Source of the DNA: Streptomyces pactum
GTDB lineage: Bacteria > Actinomycetota > Actinomycetes > Streptomycetales > Streptomycetaceae
DNA: 64,000 nucleotides
Assembly: GCF_016031615.1 (NCBI RefSeq)
Contig: NZ_JACYXC010000001.1
Span: forward strand, 3,596,001-3,660,000
Reading direction: 5' to 3'
In this document: one piece after another, positions 1 through 8,818 of the stretch
Layout: every line of letters begins with the position of its first letter
Position numbering within the stretch: the stretch's first letter is position 1
The notes under the pieces: generated by a model
What the model was told of the DNA's origin: nothing
Databases searched by the model: none
The model's input: only the letters and a program-made list of their open reading frames with translations
Made by a program: the position numbers and the translations under genes

Positions 1-150
1 CCGGAGAAGGTCGCCCAGGCGGTGCTGCGGGCGGTGGCGCGGAACGAGGCGGTGGTCCCGGTCACCCCGGAGGCGCGGATCGCTCGGGTGCTGGGCCGCA
101 TATCCCCCAAGGCGCTGCGGGGACTGGCCCGGCTCCAGCTCCCCTCCTGA
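1..150 (+). CDS. Short-chain dehydrogenase/reductase, C-terminal end only
   Basis: The first 49 codons in frame 1 are open and end at a TGA (148-150). The peptide begins PEKVAQAVLRAVARNEAVV and contains an RVLGRISPKALRGLARL-type tail. This resembles the C-terminus of classical SDR oxidoreductases of actinobacteria, where an alternating Ala/Val helix is followed by PVTPEA and a short basic amphipathic helix. The Rossmann fold and catalytic YxxxK lie outside the window, so substrate and cofactor cannot be judged. The call is by resemblance of the tail only. Confidence 0.5.
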   Translation, partial: PEKVAQAVLRAVARNEAVVPVTPEARIARVLGRISPKALRGLARLQLPS

Positions 151-635
151 CCGGGACGGCGTCCGGGCCCGGGAGCGGGCGGCGGGGCGCCGCCGGGGGT
201 GCTCGCCCCGCGCCGGACCGGCCGGGGGTGCTCGCCCCGCGGACCGGCCGGGGCGCGTGACCCGGCGGGGACGGCCCGGCGGCACGCCGTGTCCCGGGCC
301 CGCTCACGGACGGTGCGGGGACCGGGCGGGCACGGAATGCCGGGCCGGCGGCCGGCGCGCTGACCGGGCCGGGGCAGGTGGGTCCGGAGCCGGACCGGAA
401 GGCCCCGGGCCCAGGTGGAGTGGGTCCGAGGGGCCGGGGTCTTGGTGGCCCGGGGTCTTGGCGGACGCGGGTCCGGGGCGGGCTGGGTGGGCGGCGCCGC
501 GTCGGCGCCGGGGCCGGAGCCCGGTGGGCGCGGGTCCGGGCGGGCCGCATGCGACGCGGGGGCCGGGTGGGCCGGCGTGGGGCCGAGGCGGGCCGGGACC
601 GGGTGGGGCCGGGTGGGGCCGGCGCGGGGGCCGCC
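151..635. other. Intergenic GC-rich stretch, no gene seen
   Basis: There is no supportable gene between the SDR end and the stop of pspAB. Open frames cross it on both strands, but they are Pro/Arg/Gly-rich shadows. A 20-base word of the type GCCGGGGGTGCTCGCCCCGC occurs twice (about 191-212 and 221-241). Confidence 0.5.
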
Positions 636-1247
636 TCACAGGCCGGGGGCACCCCAGACGGGGAACCAGCGGGACAGGTCCTGCTCGATCCGCAGGTCGT
701 CCGTGAGGAGCGACCGCACCTGGAGTTCCAGCGCGTTGTCCCGCCGCTCCGCACCGCCGGGCACCGGCGCGAAGGGGTAGAAGGTGCCGCGCTTGTACAG
801 GTAGATCAGCGCCAGCACCCGCTCCCCCACCCCCGCCTCCGGCTGCTGGGGGCGGGGACTGCGGAAGACCATCAGCGAGCAGAGGAGTTGCGGGCCGAAC
901 CCGCCGTCCTGGAGGGCGGTGTTGACCGCGTGCAGATCGTTGACCAGCGCCGCCGCGTCACCGGGCGGCTGACGGGAGAGGAGCCAGGTGTATCCGTAGG
1001 TGTCCCGGCTGAACTCCACCGGAACGCCGCCCCGGTGGGTGTCCGCGTCCAGCAGGGCCCGTACGTCCTGCCGCAGTTGCTCGAAGGCGCCTCCCTCCAC
1101 ACTGGCGAAGCAGACCGCCCCCTCACCGGTGGGGGTGAGTCCGAGGGCCGCTTCCAGGGTGATCGCGGCCGAGGGAAGCCCGAAGAGCTGGTCCAGGTCG
1201 GGGCGGACCGGCTTGCTGCGGCCGAGGATGACGTCCCACAGTCCCAC
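636..1247 (-). CDS. pspAB: PspA-associated protein PspAB
   Basis: This 203-residue protein begins GLWDVILGRSKPVRPDLDQLF and matches the actinobacterial PspAB family by its N-terminus. Typical features are the LFGLPSAAITLEAALGL segment and a central LVNDLHAVNTALQDGGFG motif. It starts at a GTG (1245-1247) only three bases after the htpX stop, so the two genes are probably co-translated, with htpX first. PspAB is known as a partner in actinobacterial phage-shock/envelope-stress loci; its biochemical activity is not established. It appears soluble, with no signal peptide or membrane segment. The neighbouring membrane protease supports an envelope quality-control role. Confidence 0.8.
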   Translation of the reverse strand: MGLWDVILGRSKPVRPDLDQLFGLPSAAITLEAALGLTPTGEGAVCFASVEGGAFEQLRQDVRALLDADTHRGGVPVEFSRDTYGYTWLLSRQPPGDAAALVNDLHAVNTALQDGGFGPQLLCSLMVFRSPRPQQPEAGVGERVLALIYLYKRGTFYPFAPVPGGAERRDNALELQVRSLLTDDLRIEQDLSRWFPVWGAPGL

Positions 1248-1250
1248 CGC

Positions 1251-2153
1251 TCAGCCCCTTCCCAGCTGGACGGAGATCCGGCCGAGCTGGTCCAGGCGCT
1301 GCTCCAGCGTCGGGTGCGAGGAGAACAGCCGCGCCATGCTCGCGCCCGACAGCGCCGGGGCGAAGTAGAAGGCGTTGTACGGTTCGGCCTGCCGCAGATC
1401 ACGCGTGGGGATGCGGGCCATCTGCCCGGTGACCTTGGTGAGCGCCGAGGCCAGGGCCGAGGGGCGGCCGGTGAGGAGCGCGGCGGCCCGGTCGGCGGAC
1501 AGTTCGCGGTACCGGGACAGCAGCCGGGTCAGCAGGAAGCTGATGGCGTAGACGACCGCGCTGACCAGCGGAATCAGCAGCATAAGGATCGCGGTGTTGC
1601 TGTCGCGGTTGTTGCCCCGGGTGAACCCGCCCCACAGCGCGACCCGGGTGATCATGCCCGCCAGCACACCGAGGAACGACGCGATGGTCATCACCGCCAC
1701 ATCACGATGGGCCACATGGGACAGCTCGTGGGCCAGCACGCCTTCCAGTTCGTCCGGCTCCAGCCGCCGCATCAGCCCGGTGGTGGCGCACACCAGCGCC
1801 CGGCGCTGGTTGCGTCCGGTGGCGAAGGCGTTGGGCACGTCGGTGTCGGCGACCGCCACCCTGGGCTTGGGCATGTCGGCGAGCGCGCACAGCCGGTCCA
1901 CCGCGCCGTGCAGCTCCGGTGCCTGCTCCGGGGTCACCTCCCGGGCCCCCATGCTGAAGGCGGCGATCCGGTCGCTGAACCAGAACTGCGCGACGAACAT
2001 GGCACCCGCGATCAGCACGATCAGCGGCCAGGAGTTGCCGAGCAGCACCACCAGCACGCCGACGAAGACGACGTACAGCAGTCCGATGAGGAACATCGTG
2101 CCGACCATGCGGCCCGCCAGACCGCGGTCGGGAGCGAATCGGGTACGCGCCAT
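1251..2153 (-). CDS. htpX: Zinc metalloprotease HtpX (M48 family)
   Basis: The product is 300 residues, usual for HtpX. Two membrane segments lie at about residues 18-38 and 42-58. The zinc site HELSH is at 142-146, with a likely third ligand Glu in RYRELSADR near 217, and a further hydrophobic hairpin at about 185-210. HtpX is a membrane-bound endopeptidase that degrades damaged membrane proteins. The start chosen is the ATG at 2153 (MARTRFAPDR). It fits family length and follows a purine-rich GGTGGAGG stretch; a longer frame upstream is only low-complexity Gly/Pro/Arg. pspAB follows after three bases. Confidence 0.9.
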   Translation of the reverse strand: MARTRFAPDRGLAGRMVGTMFLIGLLYVVFVGVLVVLLGNSWPLIVLIAGAMFVAQFWFSDRIAAFSMGAREVTPEQAPELHGAVDRLCALADMPKPRVAVADTDVPNAFATGRNQRRALVCATTGLMRRLEPDELEGVLAHELSHVAHRDVAVMTIASFLGVLAGMITRVALWGGFTRGNNRDSNTAILMLLIPLVSAVVYAISFLLTRLLSRYRELSADRAAALLTGRPSALASALTKVTGQMARIPTRDLRQAEPYNAFYFAPALSGASMARLFSSHPTLEQRLDQLGRISVQLGRG

Positions 2154-2832
2154 GAGGACCGACCTCCACCCTCGATTCTGCACCCTTTGCCCGATTCCGC
2201 GCCGTGGCACCCCGCGGCGGCCCCGGAGCCGCCGGGCCTGAGTCGGGAGGTCTGGACCGGGAGGGCCGAGGGCCCGGGGCCGGGCTCGGGGCGAGGCGGG
2301 GGAGGCAGCGGAACGGGGAGGCCGAGGCCGGGCCCCCGCACCCGGGGGCCCGTCGGGCCGGCCCCGCCCCCCGCCGGTGCCACCAGGGCCCCCGAGGCCC
2401 ACCGGGATCCCGACGCCTGCCCGGAGCTGCCGGGTTGCGGGAGCCCCCCCGTGACGGACAGGGCCCCGGGGGCGGCCGGGGCCAGCGCCCACCGCGGGCC
2501 ACTGGACACTGGACGGCCTCGAAGAGGCCGGCCGCGGCCGCCCCACGAAGACCGGCGCCCGATGCCGGAGGGGGCGGCCGGCGGGGCGGGACGAACGGTG
2601 GAGGGGCCGGGCGGTGGCAGGAGGGTTCGGGGAGCCGGAAGGAGGGGCGGAGGGGGCGGGGGGGCAGGGGGCCGGGGGGGGGGAGGGGCCCCCGGAGGGC
2701 TGAGCCCCCCGAGGCAGCCCTCGGGACAGCCCCCCACGGGTCGGCCCGCCGGGAGGGCAGTCCGTCGGGAGGGCAGTCCGCCGGGAGGGCGGCCCGCCGG
2801 GAGGGCGGCCCGCCGGGGCTCGGCGCCCGGGG
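2154..2832. repeat. Long GC-rich intergenic region with imperfect 15-base repeats
   Basis: About 680 bases separate htpX from the LLM oxidoreductase stop. The half nearest the oxidoreductase is an imperfect tandem repeat built on GTCGGGAGGGCAGTC and GCCGGGAGGGCGGCC (about 2755-2820), preceded by a G-tract region (about 2640-2700) with runs of six to eight G. Open frames here are simple-composition shadows. No promoter or hairpin could be assigned with confidence. Confidence 0.5.
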
Positions 2833-3741
2833 TCAGCCCGCCAGCTGTGCCGGCCCCTCCGTGGCGATCCGCTCGAACACCTGGAGGTCGGTGTCGAAGT
2901 CCGAGTCCGGGATCGGCCAGTGGATCACGATCTCGTCGAAGCCGAGTTCCGCGTAGGAGCCCGCGAAGTCCACGAAGGCGTCCAGCGACTCCAGCGGCCG
3001 GTTGCGGTCCGGGGTGAAACCCGTGAGCAGGATCTTCTCCGGCTCGGCGGCGTCCCGTCCGGTCTCCGAGCACGCCGCCCGCAGCCCCTCGACCTGGCGG
3101 GCCACCGCGGCCACCGACTCCGCCGGGGTACCGGTGTCCGCGATCTTCGGGTCGCCGGTGGTCACCCATGCCTGGCCGTACCGGGCCGCGAGCCGGAGAC
3201 CGCGCGGTCCGGTCGCGGCGACCGCGAAGGGCAGCCGGGGCCGCTGCACGCAGCCGGGAATGTTCCGTACCTCCTGAGCCACGTAGTACGTACCCTCGTA
3301 GGAGACGACTTCGTGGGTGAGCAGCCGGTCGAGCAGCGGCACGAACTCGCCGAAGCGGTCGGCGCGCTCGCGCGGCGTCCACGCCGCCTCCCCCTCGCGG
3401 ATCAGCGCCGAGGCGTCGAACCCGGAACCGCCCGCTCCGATCCCCAGGGTGAAGCGCCCGCCGGAGATGTCGTCCAGGGAGATCAGTTCCTTGGCGAGCG
3501 TCACCGGATGGCGGAAGTTGGGGGAGGTGACCAGGGTGCCCAGCCGCAGCCGGGAGGTCGCCTCGGCGGCGGCGGTGAGGGTGGGAAGCGCGCCGAACCA
3601 CGGCCGGTCCCGGAAGGAGCGCCACGAGAGGTGGTCATAGGTGTACGCGGTGTGGAACCCCAGCTCCTCGGCCCTCCGCCACACCTCCCGGCCGCCCTGG
3701 GACCAACGCCGGACAGGAAGGATCACAGTGCTCAGTCGCAT
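2833..3741 (-). CDS. LLM class (F420-dependent type) oxidoreductase
   Basis: The 302-residue protein has the bacterial luciferase-like monooxygenase fold signature. It has an N-terminal beta strand (RLSTVILPVRRW), the GFHTAYTYDHLSW segment, TSRLRLGTLVTSPNFRHPVTLAKE, and the cofactor-binding SGGRFTLGIGAGGSGFDA region near residue 110. A C-terminal FDEIVIHWPIPD strand completes the barrel. In actinobacteria this group usually uses coenzyme F420 and reduces small organic substrates; the substrate is unknown. Start ATG at 3741 was chosen because the 17 upstream codons are basic and not conserved-looking. No clear ribosome site precedes it, so it may be leaderless. It stands alone. Confidence 0.8.
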   Translation of the reverse strand: MRLSTVILPVRRWSQGGREVWRRAEELGFHTAYTYDHLSWRSFRDRPWFGALPTLTAAAEATSRLRLGTLVTSPNFRHPVTLAKELISLDDISGGRFTLGIGAGGSGFDASALIREGEAAWTPRERADRFGEFVPLLDRLLTHEVVSYEGTYYVAQEVRNIPGCVQRPRLPFAVAATGPRGLRLAARYGQAWVTTGDPKIADTGTPAESVAAVARQVEGLRAACSETGRDAAEPEKILLTGFTPDRNRPLESLDAFVDFAGSYAELGFDEIVIHWPIPDSDFDTDLQVFERIATEGPAQLAG

Positions 3742-4085
3742 GCGGTCGAGCGTAAGCGGGGAGCGGTTTCCCCGTGGCGGTGGGCGGCCCACCGTCCAGC
3801 GCCGGCGAGGCCGGGCACCGGCCGGGACGCGTCGGCCGGCCGGTACCGTCTCCGCGCGCGACCCGGAGGTGGCGGCACGCGACGGATGGGACGGGCCGGG
3901 CCCGGCGCCGGCGGGTTCCGGGACGCCGGCAGACGACCGGCCGCGTTCCGGGCCGGCGCGGGTGCGGTGGCGGGCCCGGCGAACGGATGCGGCCGGGGCT
4001 CACGGGGCGGAAGGTGGAGAAGTGATGGCCAATACACGCACCCCGTGGGGCACTCGCGTCAGGCATATGCGGGAGGATGGGTGAC
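3742..4085. other. Divergent intergenic region
   Basis: This 340-base gap lies between the divergent oxidoreductase and HAD phosphatase genes and should hold both promoters. It is mostly GC-rich; only the last 60 bases (about 4020-4080, with GATGGCCAATACACGCACC) are less so. No clear operator was recognised. Confidence 0.4.
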
Positions 4086-4961
4086 GTGACTCCAGCTACC
4101 GAGCAGCCCTCGACTCCGGCCGTGGACCGTACGGCTCCCGCCCTCCCCGTCACACCGCGCCTGATCGCCACCGATCTCGACGGCACCCTGCTCCGCGACG
4201 ACAAGACGGTTTCCGAGCGGACCATCGCGGCACTGGCGGCCGCCGAGCAGGCCGGCATCGAGGTCTTCTTCGTCACCGGGCGGCCGGCCCGCTGGATGGA
4301 CGTGGTGCGGGAGCACGTCCACGGCCACGGGCTGGCCATCTGCGCCAACGGCGCCGCGGTGGTGGACCTGCGCAACGGCGGCCGGCTGGTCGATGTGCAC
4401 CCGCTGGAGCGCACGGACGCGTTCGCGGTGGCGGAGGCGCTCCGCGAGGCGACCCCGGGGGTCTCGTTCGCGGTGGAACGCACCAGCGGCATCCACTACG
4501 AACCGCGGTACCCCCCGTTCCACCTGGACCCGGGCGCCGTGATCGCCCCGGTGGAGGAGCTGCTGGCGGCGGACAACGTGTACGCGCGCCACCCGATCCT
4601 CAAGCTCCTCGCCCACCACTCCGAGCAGAACCCCGACGACTTCCTGGAGCTGGCCCGCAAGGCTGCGGGGCACCAGGCCGCGTTCACCCGCTCCAGCCCC
4701 ACCGCCCTGCTGGAGATCAGCGGCCTGGGGGTGAGCAAGGCGAGCACCCTCGCGCGCTGCTGCGCGGAGCGGGGCATCGCGCCGGAGGAGGTCGTGGCCT
4801 TCGGCGACATGCCGAACGACCTGGAGATGCTGGGCTGGGCGGGCACCTCGTACGCCATGGCCAACGCCCACCCCTCGGTCCTCGCCGCGACCACGCACCG
4901 GACGGACGAGAACAACGAGGACGGGGTGGCCGTCGCCATCGAGCGGATCCTGGGCCTCTGA
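4086..4961 (+). CDS. HAD family hydrolase, Cof-type phosphatase
   Basis: About 291 residues. The HAD nucleophile motif is ATDLDGTLL (Asp near 30 and 32). Motif II is FFVTGRP, the conserved Lys is in GVSKASTLARCC, and motif IV is AFGDMPNDLEML. The large C2 cap between motifs II and III is typical of Cof/YidA sugar-phosphate and nucleotide phosphatases. The GTG at 4086 is preferred because GGGAGG (4071-4076) sits nine bases upstream; an in-frame ATG at 4077 would abut that ribosome site. It is a soluble cytosolic enzyme of unknown substrate, probably monocistronic. Confidence 0.82.
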   Translation: MTPATEQPSTPAVDRTAPALPVTPRLIATDLDGTLLRDDKTVSERTIAALAAAEQAGIEVFFVTGRPARWMDVVREHVHGHGLAICANGAAVVDLRNGGRLVDVHPLERTDAFAVAEALREATPGVSFAVERTSGIHYEPRYPPFHLDPGAVIAPVEELLAADNVYARHPILKLLAHHSEQNPDDFLELARKAAGHQAAFTRSSPTALLEISGLGVSKASTLARCCAERGIAPEEVVAFGDMPNDLEMLGWAGTSYAMANAHPSVLAATTHRTDENNEDGVAVAIERILGL

Positions 4962-5139
4962 GCGGACGCCCCGGCCACCTGCGCCGACGGTCGTCCAGGG
5001 GTCGGAGGCCTGGAGGCCGGGGGCGACCAGGGGCCGGGGCCGGAGATCGGGAGGCCAGGGGTAGCGGGCAGAGGGCAGAGGATCCGGGGCCAGGAGGCCG
5101 CGGGCGGAGACCGGGGGCAGAGAGCCGGAGGCCGGGCGG

Positions 5140-7590
5140 TCAGCGTTCGTCGGCGGTGGAGCGCAGCCTCACCCCGTGCTCACCGAGCCATCGCACGGGG
5201 TCGACCGCGGAACCGAACTCCGGCGTCCTGCGGACCTCGAAGTGCAGATGCGGCCCGGAGGAGTTGCCGGTGTTCCCGGATAGCCCCAGCGGCTCACCGG
5301 TGCGGACCCGCTCGCCCTCGGTGACGAGGACGGTGGCCAGGTGTGCGTACTGCGTGAACATGCCGTTCGGGTGGCGGACCACCAGGCTCATCCCGAACGG
5401 ACCGCCGCAGCCCATCGAGACCACCTCGCCCTCCCCGGCCGAGCGCACCCGCGTGCCCACCGGGACCGCGAAGTCCTGTCCGGTGTGCCCGTGCGACCAG
5501 CGGCTGCCGGAGCTGCCGAACCCGGCCGACAACTGGTACGACGCCACCGGCACGGTCCAGGTCCCGTGCCCCCCGGCGGGGCCGCCGCGGTCCGGGGCCG
5601 CCGGGGCGTCGGCCCGCGCGCCGGCCCGCGGCCGGGCGCCGAAGTCCAGTTCCGGCCCCGGGCCGTGGAGGGCGCGCGGAGACCGTTGACCGGCCGCCCC
5701 GTTCGCCACCGGCAGGCCGGCCGCGACCGCCACCCCCGCCGCGGTGCCGGACAGGGCCGCACCCTCGCCGCCGAGGGCCGGCAGGCCGTGTTCTCCGGTG
5801 CCGTACAGGTCCCGGGCGGCGGCGTCGCGGCCGGTGTGCACCGAGCGGTCCGCCACGACGTCGCTGACCCGGGTCGCCCCAGGCGTACCGGACGCCCCGG
5901 CCACATCACCGGTCCCGGGCATGCCGGCCACCCCAGGGGTAGCGGTGATCCCGGACGTTCCGGCCGGCCCCCTCGTCCCGGTGTCGGACGTCCCGGCGGC
6001 ACCGCCCCCGTGAACGCCACCGGTCCCCCGGCCGCCACCTGCCCCCTGACCGGCAACGGCACCGTGAACCCTGCCGGTACCGGGCGCCGTGTCCGGTCCC
6101 CGAGCGGCCCCCGCCCCGTCCCCACCGGCCGTGCCGCCGGACGGTGACGACGGTCCGGTGTCCCGCGCCGGGTCCTGCCCGGCCGGCCGACCACCACCAC
6201 CCTGGCCGTCCCCGGAACGGCCGTCCCCGGAAGCCTCCGCATCCTCGCGGCGGTCCGGTCCGCCCGGGCCGACCGGGCCGCCGGGAGCGTGCGGGCCGGT
6301 GACGTCGCCGGGGAGCAGCACCCCGGAGCGGTCCGCGAGCGGCACCGCCATCCCGATCCCCGGCACCGTGACACCGGGCAGGGTGAGGCCCGGCAGCAGC
6401 AGCCGGGTCGGCGTGTCCGGCGCCCCCGGACCGGTTGCCGCGCCGGTTCCGGGGCCGGGACCGGCGGCCGGCGGCACGGTCCGGTCCGTCGTCCCGCCGG
6501 CCTCCGTCCGGTCCGTCGTCCCGCCGTCCGTCCCCCCGCCGTACCGGGTGCTGCCGCCGGCGCCGTCCCGCCCGGCCCCGGTGCCGGACCGGTCGTCCGG
6601 GCCCGCCGGCGAGCCGTGGCCGGGGCGGTCCGGCGGGAGGGCCGCCGCCGCGCGCCGGGCCTCCGGCAGCACCAGGCAGCGCCCCTGCTCCGCCACCTCG
6701 TCCGCGACCTCGCGCAGTTCCTCCCGTGCCTGGGCGAGCCGTTGTTCGGTGGCCCACCGGTCGGCGCCGAGCTGCCGCAGCCGGCGGTCGAGTCCGTCCG
6801 CGGCCCGCGCGGCGGCCCGCGCCTGCCGGTTGAGCCGCTCGTTCTCCGCCGACACCTCACGGAGTCTGCTCACCAACGAGCGGTCCCGGACCGCCTGCCG
6901 CAGGCTGGCGGTGTCGAAGGCGTTCAGGCTGCGGAGCGCGTTGGGCAGCACCCCGCTGCGGTACTGCGCCCGGGCCAGCCGTCCGGCGGCCTTCCGCAAC
7001 CGCGCCTCGGTACCGCGCTCCCGGCGCAGCTGCCGGCCGATCCGCTCGGCCTCCGCCCGTCTGTCGCGGGCCAGCGCCCGGTCCCGGTCGTACCGCGACT
7101 CGGTGCGGACCAGCAGCCTGCTCAGCCGCAGCACCTCCTCGCCCAGCCGCAGCCCGCGCGCCGGGGCCGCCGCCTGCCTGGAGACGCCCCTGGTGGCCCG
7201 GACCGGCAGGCCCGCCGGTCCGGCCGGTGACGGCAGCCGTCGCCCGAACGACGTGGACACGGAGGACGCGGAGAAGGCGGCGGGCAGGGAGGAGGCGGTG
7301 GGCACGGAGGCCGCCGTGGACGTGGAGGCCGCCCGTCCGGTGTTCGCGCCCCGGTACGCGGCCCCGGCCGTGGCGCCACCGGATGCGGACCCGGCCACCA
7401 CGGCGTCCCGCCCGGCCGGAGACGTACCGGGCCGGTCGCCGCTGGTCGCCGTCCCGGGACGGTCGGCGGCGGAGCCGCCCCCGGAGCCACCGGCGAGCGC
7501 CGGCGCCGGCAGCACACCGCACAGGACGGCCACCGCGAGCGTGCGGGCAGCACGTACGGACCTCGGGCTTCCTCGGAACGGGAGACGCAT
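5140..7590 (-). CDS. Secreted M23 family metallopeptidase with coiled coil and long disordered linker
   Basis: The 816-residue protein starts MRLPFRGSPRSVRAARTLAV, a Sec signal peptide with probable cleavage after PALA near residue 33. A charged coiled coil follows at about 145-300 (LRLGEEVLRLSRLL to EVADEVAEQ), as in envelope hydrolase regulators. Roughly 380 residues of Gly/Pro/Thr/Asp-rich sequence come next. The last 130 residues are a LytM domain with HTGQDFAVPVG (zinc His and Asp) and HLHFEV. It should cleave peptidoglycan cross-bridges outside the membrane. The linker is much longer than usual for the family and is locally repetitive (GTTDRTEAGGTTDRT). ATG 7590 is the first start giving a signal peptide. 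Confidence 0.85.
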   Translation of the reverse strand: MRLPFRGSPRSVRAARTLAVAVLCGVLPAPALAGGSGGGSAADRPGTATSGDRPGTSPAGRDAVVAGSASGGATAGAAYRGANTGRAASTSTAASVPTASSLPAAFSASSVSTSFGRRLPSPAGPAGLPVRATRGVSRQAAAPARGLRLGEEVLRLSRLLVRTESRYDRDRALARDRRAEAERIGRQLRRERGTEARLRKAAGRLARAQYRSGVLPNALRSLNAFDTASLRQAVRDRSLVSRLREVSAENERLNRQARAAARAADGLDRRLRQLGADRWATEQRLAQAREELREVADEVAEQGRCLVLPEARRAAAALPPDRPGHGSPAGPDDRSGTGAGRDGAGGSTRYGGGTDGGTTDRTEAGGTTDRTVPPAAGPGPGTGAATGPGAPDTPTRLLLPGLTLPGVTVPGIGMAVPLADRSGVLLPGDVTGPHAPGGPVGPGGPDRREDAEASGDGRSGDGQGGGGRPAGQDPARDTGPSSPSGGTAGGDGAGAARGPDTAPGTGRVHGAVAGQGAGGGRGTGGVHGGGAAGTSDTGTRGPAGTSGITATPGVAGMPGTGDVAGASGTPGATRVSDVVADRSVHTGRDAAARDLYGTGEHGLPALGGEGAALSGTAAGVAVAAGLPVANGAAGQRSPRALHGPGPELDFGARPRAGARADAPAAPDRGGPAGGHGTWTVPVASYQLSAGFGSSGSRWSHGHTGQDFAVPVGTRVRSAGEGEVVSMGCGGPFGMSLVVRHPNGMFTQYAHLATVLVTEGERVRTGEPLGLSGNTGNSSGPHLHFEVRRTPEFGSAVDPVRWLGEHGVRLRSTADER

Positions 7591-8818
7591 GACGGCGATG
7601 CTGGCCCGATAGGGGTACGGCAAACGGGGCGCCACGCCCGAACCGCCCGCACCACACACCGTTCGGAGTACGAAAGTCCTACTTACGGGCAACGGCTCCC
7701 CCGGCCCGCGGCACCGTGCTCCGCCAGGCCCCACACCGCCGGCGCCGCTGGACTCGCGGCGCCGGCCCCTCCGGGTCCGCGATCGGCTCCGCCAGGGTCC
7801 GCGAGACCGGCTCGGCCCGGGCCCGGGTCGGGCCTCGCACCCGGCACCGACACCCGGCCGCACCCCGACCCCGCCCGGGTCTCGGCGTGACCCCGGGCCG
7901 GGCCCGGGTGACCAGCGCCGTACCAGGTTCCGCCGACCAACCCCACCGGCCGCACGCAACCGGCCCGGCCCGGACCCCGGCCCGGTGGCCTCCGTGAACC
8001 ACCGCCACGGCGCGGCCGGCGAGCCGGCTCCCTTCCGGGTCCTGCGCACCACCTCCGTACCAGGTCCTGTCCCCCACCTCCGGCCGGCCCCACTCCCCTC
8101 ACCGCCTCGGCCGAGCCCCACGCCGTCACCGCGAACCACCCCGACCGTGCACCGGACCGTCACCGCGAACCACCCCGACCGTGCGCCGGACCGTCACCGC
8201 GAACCACCCCGACGGTGCGCGGGGCCGGCTGCCGGCGCCGCACCAGAACCCCACCGCCGCTCCTGGCCCTGCCCGGCGCACCACGTCGTACGAGACCCGG
8301 AAGCCCTCGGTGCCGGGCTTGCCGGGGCCGTCGGGCCCGCCGGGCTTGCCGGGCAGGCGGGACCACCCGGACCGTCCCTGTGCCGCGGTCCCGGTTCGCC
8401 GACCCGTACGAGGGTCCGCACCACCACTGCTGCCGACCCGCGCCGCGCCGTGACTTCCGTAGCGGGCCGTTCCCGGGGCCGCGCCGCCCCCTCCGCCCCG
8501 GGTTCCGCGCGGTCACCGCCACGGAGGCCGGCCCCACTCAGCCGCGCGCGTGCGGGGCACCCCGCCGGTCCCGCCGCCCGCGCCGATGCGGGGGCCGTGC
8601 ATGAGGACTGCCGCCGGAGCGTACGTGAGGGCCACCACCGTGGCGTACGCGCATGCTGCCGCCCGCCGGGCAGCACGACGGTGCCGGGCGCCGGGCGGCA
8701 CCGGAACGGGCCGCGGCGCTACCGGACGGACCGCGGCGGTACCGGACGGACCAAACGCACGCGAAGGTGTCACCGCGCCGGAGGCACCGGCCGGACGGGA
8801 CCGGGCCCGGCCGCCCCG
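7591..8818. other. 1.2 kb intergenic region without a supportable gene
   Basis: Long frames exist on both strands, but all are Arg/Pro/Gly-rich and none shows a family motif. A less GC-rich patch at about 7610-7690 just upstream of the M23 gene probably carries its leftward promoter. The region also holds a 34-base tandem repeat (listed separately). Its length is unusual for Streptomyces, and a small RNA cannot be excluded. Confidence 0.4.
8123..8221. repeat. Three tandem copies of a 34-base unit
   Basis: Copies lie at 8123-8156, 8157-8190 and 8191-8221 (the last is cut short). The unit starts CCGTCACCGCGAACCACCCC and continues GACCGTGCRCCGGA. Copies differ at only two or three positions. 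The unit length is not a multiple of three, and no gene covers it. Confidence 0.85.

Noticed and set aside
378..3017. 879-codon rightward open frame over pspAB/htpX, and many similar long frames in the window
   Set aside because: It is antisense to clear conserved genes and made of Gly/Arg/Pro shadow sequence. Very high G+C leaves stops rare in all frames.
8123..8221. Tandem repeats considered as a CRISPR array
   Set aside because: There are no spacers between copies, only three units, and no cas genes nearby.
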